Shown here one piece after another: positions 8,914 to 18,120 of a stretch of DNA of 64,000 nucleotides. The stretch covers positions 62,001 through 126,000 of the forward strand of contig NZ_JACHEM010000005.1 in the NCBI RefSeq assembly GCF_014207445.1, written 5' to 3'. Every line of letters begins with the position of its first letter. The stretch's first letter is position 1. Origin of the DNA: Streptomyces candidus (GTDB lineage Bacteria; Actinomycetota; Actinomycetes; Streptomycetales; Streptomycetaceae). The translations under genes were made by a program, and so were the position numbers. The notes beneath the pieces were generated by a model. That model was not told where the DNA came from. It was given only the letters and a program-made list of their open reading frames with translations, and did not search any database.

Positions 8914-8934
8914 TTAATTTATGGCGTGAGTTAA
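8914..8934. promoter_or_regulatory. Candidate ROK operator
   Basis: TTAA-N13-TTAA (8914-8917 and 8931-8934) in an AT-rich island between the divergent binding-protein and ROK genes. ROK repressors such as XylR and NagC bind AT-rich palindromes of this kind. The assignment to the adjacent regulator is inferred from position. Confidence 0.45.
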
Positions 8935-9024
8935 ACCTCAAGCGAAGGTCGCGTCAAGGGCTCTCGCAGAGGTATGTTTCCGTTACGAATTCGACACGCG
9001 GGGCGGCACATGGGGGACAGGGCG

Positions 9025-10344
9025 ATGGCGAGCGGCGGGCGTACGGTACGTGACCTGCGGCGGGAGAACCGCACCGCGGTGCTTCAACGCCTGTATTTCG
9101 ACGGCCCGTTGAGCCGTCACACGCTCGGCCCCGCGACCGGACTGAGCTCCGGCTCGGTCAGCAACGTGGTGGCCGAACTGGTCGCCGACGGCCTGCTGGA
9201 GGAGGCGGGCAGCGTCGATTCCGCGGGTGGCCGCCCCCGCACCCTGCTGCGCATCGCCCCCGGCAGCGGATACCTGATCGGCGTCGACATCGGTGAGACC
9301 CGCATCCGCATCGAGCTGTTCGACCTCACGCTCGCCGAACTCGCCCGGGTGGAATGCCCGTTGGAGGCCACCGGCGGGACGCGCACCGACCGGTACGACG
9401 TGAACGTGGTCGTCGCCCACCTCCGTGAGGGCATCACCGAGGTCCTGGCCGGGGGCGGCATCGATCCCGGCAGTCTGCTGGGCGTCGGCATCGGCGTCCC
9501 GGGCATCGTCGCCCACTCCGCCGAGGACGGGGCCGTCGTGCACGGCCAGACCATCGGCTGGGACGCCGTCCCCCTGGAACGCCTGCTGCGGGAATCCGCG
9601 CTGCTGCCCGACAGCGTCCCGTACCGCATCGACAACGGCGCCATGACCCTCGGCCAGGCGGAGATGTGGTTCGGTGCCGGTCGCGGCGCGCGCGACGCGG
9701 TCGTGGTGCTGTTCGGCTCGGGCGTCGGCGCCTGCGTCGTCACCGACGAGGCCACCCCGGGCCGCGCCCTGGAGTGGGGGCACTTGACGGTACGGGTCAG
9801 GGGCCGCCGCTGCCGGTGCGGCGCCCTGGGCTGCCTGGAGGCGTACGCGGGGGCGGAGGCGCTCCTGGAGCGCTGGGCGGAAGCGGGCGGCCGGCCGCCG
9901 GAGGGGGCCGACGAGGAGACGGCGCTCACCGCGATGCTCGCCGCCGCCTACCCGCCGCCGCACGAGGACGGCACCCCCGTCCCGGCCGACGCCACCGCCC
10001 TCTCCGTCCTGGAGGAGACCGCCGAATACCTGGGTGCCGGATTCGCCGACCTGATCAACCTCTTCCAGCCCGAGCGGATCCTCGTCGGAGGCTGGGCCGG
10101 CCTCCAGCTGGGCTCGCGGTTCCTGGACCTGGTACGCACCCACGCCACCTCGTACGCCCTGTCCTACCCGGCGGGCCGGGTGACCCTGGGCCTCGGCACG
10201 CTGGGCCCCGACGCCGTCACGGTCGGCGCGGCGATCCTCCCCCTCGCCGACTTCTTCGCCCGCGGCGGCCACCCGGCCCGTACCGAGCAGCAGGAACCGG
10301 AGCCCGCCTGGCACCGGACCGTGAGGGAACGCACGGCGCCCTGA
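9025..10344 (+). CDS. ROK-family transcriptional regulator
   Basis: 439-residue sugar-sensing regulator. The N-terminal MarR/ROK winged HTH occupies residues 8-70 (TVRDLRREN, then TGLSSGSVSNVVAELVADGLL). The sugar-kinase-like domain carries the ATP/phosphate loop GVDIGETRIRIELFD. The ROK signature cysteine cluster CRCGALGCLEAYAG marks the zinc site near residue 275. It therefore belongs to the DNA-binding ROK branch, not the glucokinases. The start is ambiguous between ATGs at 8974, 9010 and 9025; I prefer 9025, which has GGGGGA 6-7 bp upstream. It is divergent from the GH1 sugar-uptake operon and probably represses it until a glucoside appears. Confidence 0.88.
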   Translation: MASGGRTVRDLRRENRTAVLQRLYFDGPLSRHTLGPATGLSSGSVSNVVAELVADGLLEEAGSVDSAGGRPRTLLRIAPGSGYLIGVDIGETRIRIELFDLTLAELARVECPLEATGGTRTDRYDVNVVVAHLREGITEVLAGGGIDPGSLLGVGIGVPGIVAHSAEDGAVVHGQTIGWDAVPLERLLRESALLPDSVPYRIDNGAMTLGQAEMWFGAGRGARDAVVVLFGSGVGACVVTDEATPGRALEWGHLTVRVRGRRCRCGALGCLEAYAGAEALLERWAEAGGRPPEGADEETALTAMLAAAYPPPHEDGTPVPADATALSVLEETAEYLGAGFADLINLFQPERILVGGWAGLQLGSRFLDLVRTHATSYALSYPAGRVTLGLGTLGPDAVTVGAAILPLADFFARGGHPARTEQQEPEPAWHRTVRERTAP

Positions 10345-10534
10345 GTGCGGCGGCGACGCCGCTCCCGTGCCCGCGAGAAGAGTGCGGCACCCGCGAGTCC
10401 CGCCGGCCGGCCGGGCGGCGGGTCCGGACGACGACGCACCGCGAGGCGGGCCCGACCAGCGTGTTCACCCGGACCGCGCCCGCGATCGGCAGCGCCGTCC
10501 TGCCCGCTGTGGCCCGGCGCGGGCCGCGCATGCG

Positions 10535-10581
10535 TTGACAAGCCCGGGGCCGCCTGGTCATCCTCTCGGAGAGCGCTCTCC
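10535..10581 (+). promoter_or_regulatory. GH3 promoter with LacI-type operator GGAGAGCGCTCTCC
   Basis: TTGACA at 10535-10540, followed about 17 bp later by a weak -10, then the perfect 14-bp palindrome GGAGAGCGCTCTCC at 10568-10581. The palindrome sits where it would cover the transcription start, 25 bp before the GH3 start codon. It resembles the Streptomyces CebR box (TGGGAGCGCTCCCA) but differs in the outer bases. Confidence 0.75.
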
Positions 10582-10606
10582 CAGTGAGCGCTTCCGGAGG
10601 GGACAG

Positions 10607-13096
10607 ATGACGGAAGAAGAGCTCGCCCGACTGCTCGACAAGCTGGACCTGCCCCAGAAGGTGCGCCTGCTGACCGGCGCGACCACCTGGCGCACCGCCG
10701 CCGAACCCGCCGTCGCGCTGCGGGGGATGACCATGTCCGACGGCCCGGCAGGGGTGCGGGGCGAAGCCTGGGACGAACGCGACACGTCCGTCCTGCTGCC
10801 CTCCGCCTCGGCACTCGGCGCGCTCTGGGACGAGGAACTCGTCGCACACCTCGGAGGGCTGCTGGCGGCCGAGGCCCGGCGCAAGCGCGTGGACATCGTG
10901 CTCGCGCCCACCCTCAACCTGCACCGCTCGCCGCTCGGCGGCCGGCACTTCGAGTGCTTCTCCGAGGACCCCGAACTCACCGGCCGCACCGGAGCCGCGC
11001 TGATCCGGGGCATCCAGGCGCACGGCGTCGCCGCGACAGCCAAACACTTCGCGGCCAACGACTCCGAGACCGACCGGCTGTCCGTCGACGTCCGCGTCGG
11101 GGAACGCGCCCTGCGCGAGGTCTACCTCGCCCCCTTCGAAGCCGCCGTACGGGCCGGCGTCTGGCTCGTGATGACCGGCTACAACGGCCTCAACGGCCGC
11201 ACCATGACGGAGAACCCGCTGCTGGACGAACCCCTCAAGGGGGAGTGGGGCTTCGACGGAGCCGTCGTGTCCGACTGGGGCGCGCTCCGTTCCACCGTGG
11301 GCCCGGCGCTCGCCGGGCAGGACCTCGCCATGCCCGGCCCCGAAAGCCTCTGGGGGGACGCCCTGGTGCGCGCGGTACGGGACGGCGTCGTACCCGAGGG
11401 AGTGATCGACGACAAGGTGAGCCGCCTGCTGCGCCTCGCCGACCGGGTCGGAGCGCTGCACCCGACCCCGCGGGCCCTGCAGGACCGGGCCGGGCCCGCA
11501 CCGCGCGCGGTGCGCGGGCTGCTGCGGCGTGCGGTCGCCGCGAGCACCGTCCTGCTGCGCAACGACGGCGTACTGCCGCTGGCACCCGCCCGACTGCGCA
11601 CGCTCGCGGTGATCGGAACCCATGCCGTGCGGCCCCGCATCCAGGGCGGCGGCAGCGCCGGCGTCTACCCGCAGCACGTCACGACACCGCTCGACGGCAT
11701 CCGCGCAGCCCTCGGGCCCGAGGTGCGCCTGCTGCACGCACCGGGACCCGCGTCCGCTTCCCCGCCGCCGCTGGACGTCCGCGAGTGCACCGACCCGCGG
11801 GACGGGCACCCCGGCGTCCTGCTGCGGGTGCTCGACGCGCGGGGCCGGGAGCTGTACGCCGGACACCGCTTCTCCGGACGGCAGTTGGAGCCACCGCAGC
11901 CGCCCGGCGCCCACACGGTGGAGATCAGCGCCCGGCTGCTGCCCGCGGCGGGCGGCGAGTGGACGTTCGGCGTCGGCGGATTCGGCCGGATGAGCCTGAC
12001 GGTCGACGGCCGGGTCCTGGTCCGCGGACAGTTCCCGCGTGCCACCGACGATCCCGCCGTGGTGCACGTCAACCCGCCCTGCCAGTACGGGCGGACCGTC
12101 CTCGCCAGCGGGCACTCCGTGCACGTGGTGGCCCGCCGCGAACTCGCCCCGGACACCGGCCGGGCCACCCTGTTCACCGCCTCGCCGCCGCTGCCGGAGC
12201 CCGCCGCCGCGCTCGCGGAAGCGGCCGGGGCAGCGCGGTCCGCGGACGTCGCCGTGGTGGTGGTCGGCACCTCCGAGGACAGCGAGTCCGAGGGCCACGA
12301 CCGGGCGGACCTCGCCCTCCCCGCCGCCCAGAACGCACTCGTGCGCGCGGTGACGGCCGCCAACCCGCGCACCGTGGTGGTCGTGAACGCCGGGGGTCCG
12401 GTCGAGATGCCGTGGCGCGAGGAGGCCGCGGCGGTGCTCCTGTCCTGGTTCCCCGGCCAGGAGGCGGGCTCCGGTCTCGCCGACGTGCTGTTCGGCCGCA
12501 CCGAGCCCGGCGGCCGGCTGCCCACCACCTGGGGCGCCGCCCTCACCGACGTACCCGTCACCGCGACCCGGCCCGAGCACGGCGTACTGCGCTACGAGGA
12601 GGGCCTGCACGTCGGGTACCGCGCCTGGCTGCGCGCGGGCCGCGAACCCGCCTACTGGTTCGGCCACGGCCTCGGGTACACGACGTGGGCGTACGAGGCG
12701 ATGACGGTGTCCGCCTGGCAGGGGGACGCGGCCGCCCGTGGGCGCGCGGCGGAGGCCGCGCCGGACGACGAGGCGTTCACCGCCTCCGTACGGCTGCGCA
12801 ACACGGGACCGCGGGCGGGCCGGGAGGTGGTGCAGGTCTATCTGGCCCGGCCGGGATCGGCCGTCGAGCGCCCGGCGCGCTGGCTCGCCGGGTACGCCTG
12901 CGCCGAGGCGGAACCGGGTGCGGCGGTCACCGTGCCGGTACGTGTGCCGGTACGGGCACTGCGCCACTGGTCACCCGGGCACCACGGCTGGCGGACCGAA
13001 GGCGGCACCTACCGGGTGCTCGCCGGTCCGTCGGCCGGGAAGCTGCCCCTGACCGCCGAGGCGCACTGGGCCGGGACCGCGGACGTGAGCGGCTGA
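10607..13096 (+). CDS. GH3 beta-glucosidase with inserted PA14 domain
   Basis: 829-residue family GH3 enzyme, no signal peptide, so probably cytoplasmic. The barrel domain (residues 1-290) has KHFAANDSETDR and the catalytic nucleophile Asp223 in VVSDWGAL. The second alpha/beta domain begins near residue 315 (STVLLRNDGVLPL). It is interrupted by a PA14 beta-barrel at about 385-525 (from DGHPGVLLRVLDARG to GGFGRMSLTVDG), which in this subfamily shapes the substrate pocket. The second domain then resumes with VVVVGTSEDSESEGHDR, which provides the acid/base region. A fibronectin-III-like domain ends the protein (NTGPRAGREVVQVYL). The start is ATG at 10607 after GGAGGGG. It is under a LacI-type operator and 67 bp upstream of a LacI gene, so it likely degrades imported beta-gluco-oligosaccharides. 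Confidence 0.93.
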   Translation: MTEEELARLLDKLDLPQKVRLLTGATTWRTAAEPAVALRGMTMSDGPAGVRGEAWDERDTSVLLPSASALGALWDEELVAHLGGLLAAEARRKRVDIVLAPTLNLHRSPLGGRHFECFSEDPELTGRTGAALIRGIQAHGVAATAKHFAANDSETDRLSVDVRVGERALREVYLAPFEAAVRAGVWLVMTGYNGLNGRTMTENPLLDEPLKGEWGFDGAVVSDWGALRSTVGPALAGQDLAMPGPESLWGDALVRAVRDGVVPEGVIDDKVSRLLRLADRVGALHPTPRALQDRAGPAPRAVRGLLRRAVAASTVLLRNDGVLPLAPARLRTLAVIGTHAVRPRIQGGGSAGVYPQHVTTPLDGIRAALGPEVRLLHAPGPASASPPPLDVRECTDPRDGHPGVLLRVLDARGRELYAGHRFSGRQLEPPQPPGAHTVEISARLLPAAGGEWTFGVGGFGRMSLTVDGRVLVRGQFPRATDDPAVVHVNPPCQYGRTVLASGHSVHVVARRELAPDTGRATLFTASPPLPEPAAALAEAAGAARSADVAVVVVGTSEDSESEGHDRADLALPAAQNALVRAVTAANPRTVVVVNAGGPVEMPWREEAAAVLLSWFPGQEAGSGLADVLFGRTEPGGRLPTTWGAALTDVPVTATRPEHGVLRYEEGLHVGYRAWLRAGREPAYWFGHGLGYTTWAYEAMTVSAWQGDAAARGRAAEAAPDDEAFTASVRLRNTGPRAGREVVQVYLARPGSAVERPARWLAGYACAEAEPGAAVTVPVRVPVRALRHWSPGHHGWRTEGGTYRVLAGPSAGKLPLTAEAHWAGTADVSG

Positions 13097-13104
13097 GCAC
13101 GACC

Positions 13105-13119
13105 GGGAGAGCGCTCCCC
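13105..13119 (+). promoter_or_regulatory. LacI-type operator upstream of the first lacI gene
   Basis: GGAGAGCGCTCCCC at 13106-13119 matches the GAGAGCGCTCTC palindrome with one mismatch and lies 45 bp before the LacI start, which suggests autoregulation. No clear promoter hexamers precede it; the gene may also be read from the GH3 promoter. Confidence 0.6.
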
Positions 13120-13163
13120 TGTGCGCGACACGGCGCCGAGGGGCCGCCGGTAGGGTTACCGGC

Positions 13164-14204
13164 ATGACCAGACAGGCGCCGACCCTTGAGGACGTCGCGC
13201 GGGAGGCAGGAGTCTCCCGCGCGACCGTGTCCCGGGTCGTCAACGGCATCCGCAACGTGGACCCGGCGATCCAGGCCGCGGTGCGCGGCGCGATCGAACG
13301 GACCGGCTACGCCCCGAACCGGGCCGCACGCTCCCTGGTGACCCGGCGCGCGGAGACCATCGCCCTGGTCGTCTCCGGCGCGGGCGACGACTCGGAGAGC
13401 GAACAGAACCTGTTCGCCGCCCGAGTGCTCGCCGACCCGTTCTTCGGACGGGTGGTCAGCGGGGTCGTCGGCTTCCTGCGCCCCCGGTCGATGTACCCGG
13501 TGCTGATGTTCGCCGAGACCGGTGCCGCACGCCGCGACGTGGTCGCGTACCTGCGGCAGGGCAGTGCGGACGGCGCGCTGATCTTCTCCACGCACGCGGG
13601 GGACCCGCTGCCGGCGATGCTCGCCGAGGAGAGCCTCCCCTGCGTGCTGTTCGGGCGTCCCGCGCTCCCCGCGCCGGTCAGTTACGTCGACCTCGCGCAC
13701 CGGGACGGCGCGCGGCTGGCCGCGGAGCACCTGCTGGCGCGCGGCTGCCGGCGCGTCGCCACCATCACCGGGCCGCTGGACCTGCCGGCGGCGCAGGAGC
13801 GGCTGACCGGCTTCCAGGACACCATGGCGCGTCACGGTCATCCCTACGTACTGAGCGCCGAGGGCGGTTTCACCGCGGACAGCGGTGCGTCGGCGATGGC
13901 CGGTCTGCTCGCCGGACACGCCGACATCGACGGGGTCTTCGCGGCCAACGACCTGATGGCGCAGGGCGTCTGCCGGACCCTGCACGAGAGCGGCAGACGG
14001 GTGCCGGACGACGTGGCGGTGATCGGGTTCGACGACTCCAGCCCGGCGTACGACTGCCGGCCGCCGCTGACCACGGTCCGCCAGCCGATGGAGGAGATGG
14101 CCGCCGCGATGGCGCGTCTCCTCCAGGAGCAGATCGAGGGCGGCCGGACCCGCCCCACGTCCGTCATCTTCGACGCGGAACTCGTGGTCCGCGCATCGGC
14201 CTGA
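13164..14204 (+). CDS. LacI-family repressor
   Basis: 346-residue transcriptional regulator. The N-terminal HTH is TLEDVAREAGVSRATVSRVVNG (residues 7-28), with the hinge region at 50-60 (YAPNRAARSLVTRR). The periplasmic-binding-like sensor domain contains the family motifs GVFAANDLMAQGV, VIGFDDS and LTTVRQPMEEM. It is of the CebR/BglR class found next to glucosidase genes. It lies 67 bp downstream of the GH3 gene on the same strand, with a copy of the operator in between, and is the best candidate for the factor that binds the five GAGAGCGCTCTC sites in this window. Confidence 0.9.
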   Translation: MTRQAPTLEDVAREAGVSRATVSRVVNGIRNVDPAIQAAVRGAIERTGYAPNRAARSLVTRRAETIALVVSGAGDDSESEQNLFAARVLADPFFGRVVSGVVGFLRPRSMYPVLMFAETGAARRDVVAYLRQGSADGALIFSTHAGDPLPAMLAEESLPCVLFGRPALPAPVSYVDLAHRDGARLAAEHLLARGCRRVATITGPLDLPAAQERLTGFQDTMARHGHPYVLSAEGGFTADSGASAMAGLLAGHADIDGVFAANDLMAQGVCRTLHESGRRVPDDVAVIGFDDSSPAYDCRPPLTTVRQPMEEMAAAMARLLQEQIEGGRTRPTSVIFDAELVVRASA

Positions 14205-14349
14205 CGCCCCGCCGCGTCCTTCTGCCCCGGCCGGTCACGTCCGGCCCCACGATGCCCGGTGCCCCTCCGGCCATGAGGAAGCCCGGCGCGTCCCGACGCG
14301 GGGAGGACGGGACGGGCCGGGCGATCGGAGGGCCGCCGGAGCGGCCCGG

Positions 14350-15438
14350 TCAGGGCAGTCGGTGGTCGGCGTTCAGGACCGTGCCGCGTTCGGGGCGGTA
14401 GAGGTCGAAGCCTCGGGTGTCGCACTGGAGGCCGCCGACGATGCAGTGGTCGACCATGGCCTTGAGGGTGCGGTCCTCCCACGCGTTGAAGAAGTCGTAG
14501 TGGAAGGAGTAGCCGCGGCCGCTGGCCAGGCGGACCTGGCTCATGTCGCCGTTGACCGGCCACGCCATCTTGAACTCGATCATCGGCAGGGCGACCGGGT
14601 GGGAGGTGGGGCACATGTTGTCGTTGGTACCGGGCTTGACGACCGGATACGCCATGTGGCTCTTGTGGTCGGGGGTGTCGAGGTACTTGCCGTCCCAGCA
14701 ACTGGGCGCCTGCATACGCAGGTTGAGCTGCACGTCGGGCCGGCTCGGACAGCTCGCCGGGATGTCGGTGTTGAAGAAGCTGTCACCGCATTCCCAGCCT
14801 TCGACGAAGCCCTTGTGCGCACGGAACTGCTCGGCGCTCTGCATGGGGTCGCCGACGACGAACCGCAGGCCCTTCGGGAAGGGCCGCACACTGGTGTAGT
14901 CGGTGACACCTGCCTTGTAGTAGATGACCTGCGGGCCGGTGGGCAGGATCTTCTGATCGCCCTTGTAGAGCGAGGGCATCCAGTATGCGGAGGCGTCGGC
15001 CGGCGCCTTGCAGGTGGTGCTCTTGCCGGAGAGGCTCGCCGTCGTGCTGGCCGCGTTCGTCGTCGTGTTGCCCATGAACGTGTGGTCGTGGGACCTGCCG
15101 AACTGGCCCGGGTAGACGATCGGGTCGTCCGGGGCGGTGTGCGTGACCGAACAGCCGGCCTGGAACTCGTGGTGGTAGGCGGGCGGCGGGGTCCTGTCGG
15201 ACGGCGTCACACCGGTGACCTGCGGGACCGCCGGGATGTAACCGTCCGCGTCGGCATCCTCGCTCGCGGCCCGGGTGGACGCGGCCATGGTGTGCCCGCT
15301 GTGCGTGGCGGCCGCGACGACGGCCGGGGTGCCGCTGTGGGTGTCGGCGGCGGAAGCCATGGTGCCGATGCCGAGGACACTGGCGATGAGCGCCGTGCCG
15401 ACGAGAAGTGCGGGGAGCCGTTTGGGACTCGATCGCAT
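14350..15438 (-). CDS. Secreted DUF1996 protein
   Basis: 362-residue exported protein. The signal peptide MRSSPKRLPALLVGTALIASVLGIGTMASAA has Ala-X-Ala cleavage near residue 31. An Ala/Thr-rich linker with several His (residues 32-65) follows, then a single DUF1996 domain. The domain hallmarks are visible: FGRSHDHTFMGN, CWDGKYLDTPDHKSHMAYP, CPTSHPVALPMIEFKMAWP and the ending of aromatic and Asp residues around HYDFFNAWED. About eight cysteines suggest disulfides. DUF1996 proteins occur in fungi and actinomycetes, often near glycan-degrading genes; no activity is established. The ATG at 15438 has GGAG 6 bp upstream; the longer reading start lacks signal character. Confidence 0.88.
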   Translation of the reverse strand: MRSSPKRLPALLVGTALIASVLGIGTMASAADTHSGTPAVVAAATHSGHTMAASTRAASEDADADGYIPAVPQVTGVTPSDRTPPPAYHHEFQAGCSVTHTAPDDPIVYPGQFGRSHDHTFMGNTTTNAASTTASLSGKSTTCKAPADASAYWMPSLYKGDQKILPTGPQVIYYKAGVTDYTSVRPFPKGLRFVVGDPMQSAEQFRAHKGFVEGWECGDSFFNTDIPASCPSRPDVQLNLRMQAPSCWDGKYLDTPDHKSHMAYPVVKPGTNDNMCPTSHPVALPMIEFKMAWPVNGDMSQVRLASGRGYSFHYDFFNAWEDRTLKAMVDHCIVGGLQCDTRGFDLYRPERGTVLNADHRLP

Positions 15439-15610
15439 GGGGATCTCCTGCCCATGGGGGGTGGTCTCGCGTGTCGGTGAAGGCGCCACGCGACTGGTGG
15501 GGTGGACGGGCCTTTCCGGTTCGTGCGGTGGTGCGGCGGTGCGGGGGTGGTGCAGGGGTGGCGGAGTGCTTCTGCAGGCCCCGCCACCCCCGGTCGTGGG
15601 ATCCGGTGTC

Positions 15611-17779
15611 TCAGCTGTAGACGCCGAAGTCGTGCAGCGAGTAGCCCCAGCCGGTGCCCCGCGCGGTCAGGTGCAGCCGTACGTGCCGGGCGGTAGCGGC
15701 CACTTCGAGGGCGTCCACGTCACCGTTGCCGGTCGTGGTGGAGTACACCGAACGCCAGGTGGTGCCGTCGTCGGACACCTGCACCTCGTAGGACTTGGCG
15801 TACGCCGGGTCCCAGTGCAGTTGCAGCCGGCGGATGTCGGTGCGCGCGCCCAGGTCGACCTGGATCCACTGCGGGTCGCTCCAGTCGCTGGCCCAGCGGG
15901 TGGCCGTGTTGCCGTCGGTCGCGCGGCCCGGTGCGCAGGGGCAGTCGCCGTACTCCTTCTGGTACGAGGACGCGGTGGTCGGCTTGTTCAGGGCGACGTT
16001 GGTGCCCGCGACGGGCGGCGGGACGACCTTGACGGACTTCGTCTCGATACCGGCGTTGCCGCGGCCGTCCTCGGCCTGGACGTACACCTTCCACACACCC
16101 AGCTTCTCGGGTGCGGTGACGGCGAACGTCCCGTTGCCGGTGGACCGCCACTTGGCCTCCACCAGGCCCTTGTCACCGGTGGCGTAGTTTCCGCTCAGCA
16201 GGATCTTGTACGTGAGCGGATCCCCCTCGGGGTCGCGCACGTCGGCCCGTACGGTGAACTCGCGCCCGGCCGGGGCCGCCGAAGCGGGGGACACCGCCAT
16301 GTTGGTGATCACCGGCGGCGTGTTGTCGCCGGCGGTGTTGCCGCCGTACGCCTTCTTCACCGCGTAGTACGAAAGCCGCTTCTTGTCGCCGGGGAGCAGG
16401 TTGAACCAGACGCCGCCGAAGTCGTACTCCGTGCCGTAGTGGAAGAGCGTCGCACCGAGCGCCACCCCGCGGTGACCGGTGACGCAGTCCCACGCCTTGG
16501 TGTACCCCTCGGCCTTCGCCACGTCGGTGGGCTCGTCGGGGACTCCGTTGACGTCGTCCGGCACCTCCCACTCACCGGCCGGACCGCCCTCGGTGATCAG
16601 GTACGGCTTGGTGTAGCCGCCCGCCACCCAGTCCTTCTGCACGTTGCAGATGTCGCCGTAGGAGTTCATCGAGTACAGGTCGAGGTCGGGGGCGTTGCGC
16701 TTGTAGTACGGCCACGCGCCGGTCCAGGCGTCGGTGGAGGTGACGGGGTGGTCCGGGTCGATGGTGTGGATCTTCTTGGCGACGTCGTTGACGAAGCTGG
16801 TGTAGGCGTTGCGCTGCGCCTCCAGTTCCGTGCCGCTGTAACAGTTCTGCAGGCCGAGGACGGACTCGTTGCCCACGTTCCACATCAGGGTGGCGGGATG
16901 GCTCTTGTAGGCGTCGACCCACTTGGCTATCTCGGTGAGCATGGTGTTCTTGTACGTCGTGTCCGTCACGTAGTTGGCGCAGCCGCCGCTGCCGGGGCCG
17001 CCGCCGGGCTGGAGCCAGAAGCCGTTGACGATGCGCAGCCCGTTGGCCTGCGCGCTGTCGAGCAACGGCTTCGTGGAGCCGTCGGTGCCCCAGGTGCGGA
17101 TCGTGTTGACGCCCATGGACCGCACGTCGGGCAGGTACTTGGGGGCGTCCGCGACCGACGGTCCCCAGGTGAGGCCCTTGACGGTGTACGGCTGGCCGCC
17201 CACCTGCAGCTGCCAGGCGCCCTGCGAGCCGGTCACCTTGACCGCGCCGCCGGGAGGCGGGGTGGTGGTGTCGGTGTCGCCGTAGACCTGGAACTCCCAC
17301 AGCGAGTACCCGTAGCCGCCGGCCCGCTCGGTGCCGAGCATGCGCACGTAACGGCCGGAGCCCGAGAGCGCGAGGTCGTCGGTGCCGCCGTCGCCCTGGG
17401 TGACGGTCTTCAGGGTCCGCCAGTCGGTGCCGTTGTCGGACGCCTGGATCGTGTACGCCTTGCCGTACGCGGCCTCCCAGGTCAGGACGGCACGGCTGAG
17501 ATTCGCCTGCCGTCCCAGGTCGACCTGGATCCACTGCGGGTCACGCCATTCGCTGGCCCAGCGGGTTCCGGTCAGGTCGCCGTCGACGGCCGCCGAGGCG
17601 GTGAACCCGCCCTCCTGGGTCGAGGCGGTGGCGGGCCTGCCCTGGGAGAGCAGGGTGTCGGCGGCCGCGGCGCTCGGTGCGCCCACCAGCGTGAGGGACG
17701 ACGCCATCACGGCGCCGACGGTGAGGAGAAGGGCCGCGGCGCGTGGGCGGCCGGTCATGACGGAAGGGGGTCTGAACAC
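15611..17779 (-). CDS. Secreted glycoside hydrolase (GH2/GH5-like barrel) flanked by two discoidin (CBM32-like) domains
   Basis: 722 residues with signal peptide (residues 9-40, ending SAAAA). Domain order: F5/8-type C domain (42-167: WIQVDLGR, YGYSLWEFQVYG), a TIM-barrel hydrolase like the catalytic part of GH2 (190-475), an Ig-like module (480-585), and a second F5/8C domain (590-722: WIQVDLGA, WGYSLHDFGVYS). The barrel has acid/base Glu305 in MWNVGNES and a nucleophile candidate Glu397 in LITEGGP, the positions expected in clan GH-A. The start is GTG at 17779, with AGGAG 5 bp upstream. The LacI-type palindrome 54 bp before the start places it in the proposed beta-glucan regulon. The exact GH family and substrate are uncertain. 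Confidence 0.85.
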   Translation of the reverse strand: MFRPPSVMTGRPRAAALLLTVGAVMASSLTLVGAPSAAAADTLLSQGRPATASTQEGGFTASAAVDGDLTGTRWASEWRDPQWIQVDLGRQANLSRAVLTWEAAYGKAYTIQASDNGTDWRTLKTVTQGDGGTDDLALSGSGRYVRMLGTERAGGYGYSLWEFQVYGDTDTTTPPPGGAVKVTGSQGAWQLQVGGQPYTVKGLTWGPSVADAPKYLPDVRSMGVNTIRTWGTDGSTKPLLDSAQANGLRIVNGFWLQPGGGPGSGGCANYVTDTTYKNTMLTEIAKWVDAYKSHPATLMWNVGNESVLGLQNCYSGTELEAQRNAYTSFVNDVAKKIHTIDPDHPVTSTDAWTGAWPYYKRNAPDLDLYSMNSYGDICNVQKDWVAGGYTKPYLITEGGPAGEWEVPDDVNGVPDEPTDVAKAEGYTKAWDCVTGHRGVALGATLFHYGTEYDFGGVWFNLLPGDKKRLSYYAVKKAYGGNTAGDNTPPVITNMAVSPASAAPAGREFTVRADVRDPEGDPLTYKILLSGNYATGDKGLVEAKWRSTGNGTFAVTAPEKLGVWKVYVQAEDGRGNAGIETKSVKVVPPPVAGTNVALNKPTTASSYQKEYGDCPCAPGRATDGNTATRWASDWSDPQWIQVDLGARTDIRRLQLHWDPAYAKSYEVQVSDDGTTWRSVYSTTTGNGDVDALEVAATARHVRLHLTARGTGWGYSLHDFGVYS

Positions 17780-17832
17780 GTGGGCTCCTGGCAGAAATGG
17801 GGGAGAGAGGCGCCGGCATCCCGTAGCCGCGC

Positions 17833-17877
17833 CGGAGAGCGCTCTCCGAGAGTGGCGCGCCGTCGTGTGCCTGTCAA
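17833..17877 (-). promoter_or_regulatory. Promoter and LacI-type operator of the discoidin-hydrolase gene
   Basis: On the minus strand, TTGACA (17877-17872), a 17-bp spacer, CACTCT (17854-17849) and then the perfect palindrome CGGAGAGCGCTCTCCG (17833-17848). The order promoter then operator is the same as at the GH3, beta-helix and GH81 genes. Confidence 0.75.
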
Positions 17878-17953
17878 CGCCTCGGACGTCAACTTCTGTA
17901 CGGGCGGGCGGAGTCGGCCCCGCCCCGCATCCGGCTTCCGCAGGGCGCGCGAA

Positions 17954-18005
17954 GCCGCCGGGGTCCGGCTCCCGTCACCACGGGAGTAGGTCCGGACCCC
18001 GACGG
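17954..18005 (-). terminator. Compound hairpin after the beta-helix gene
   Basis: Outer arms 17954-17967 and 17991-18005 pair around CCGGGGTCCGG/CCGGACCCC, enclosing a second stem CTCCCG/CGGGAG. The rest of the 17,780-18,120 interval is promoter and operator DNA; no gene is seen in it. Confidence 0.5.
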
Positions 18006-18120
18006 CTCGGGGAGGCGTCACGCGACGGTCGCGTGACCACCGGTGGGGAAGCCGGCGCCGCACGGTGGGTGCTGCGGCGCGGGCTTCCGTGGTGCGGTCT
18101 CTACCGGGCGGCGGCGCCGC

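Noticed and set aside
10217..12967. 916-codon minus-strand frame opposite the GH3 gene
   Set aside because: Shadow of the GH3 coding sequence; no domains and improbable composition.
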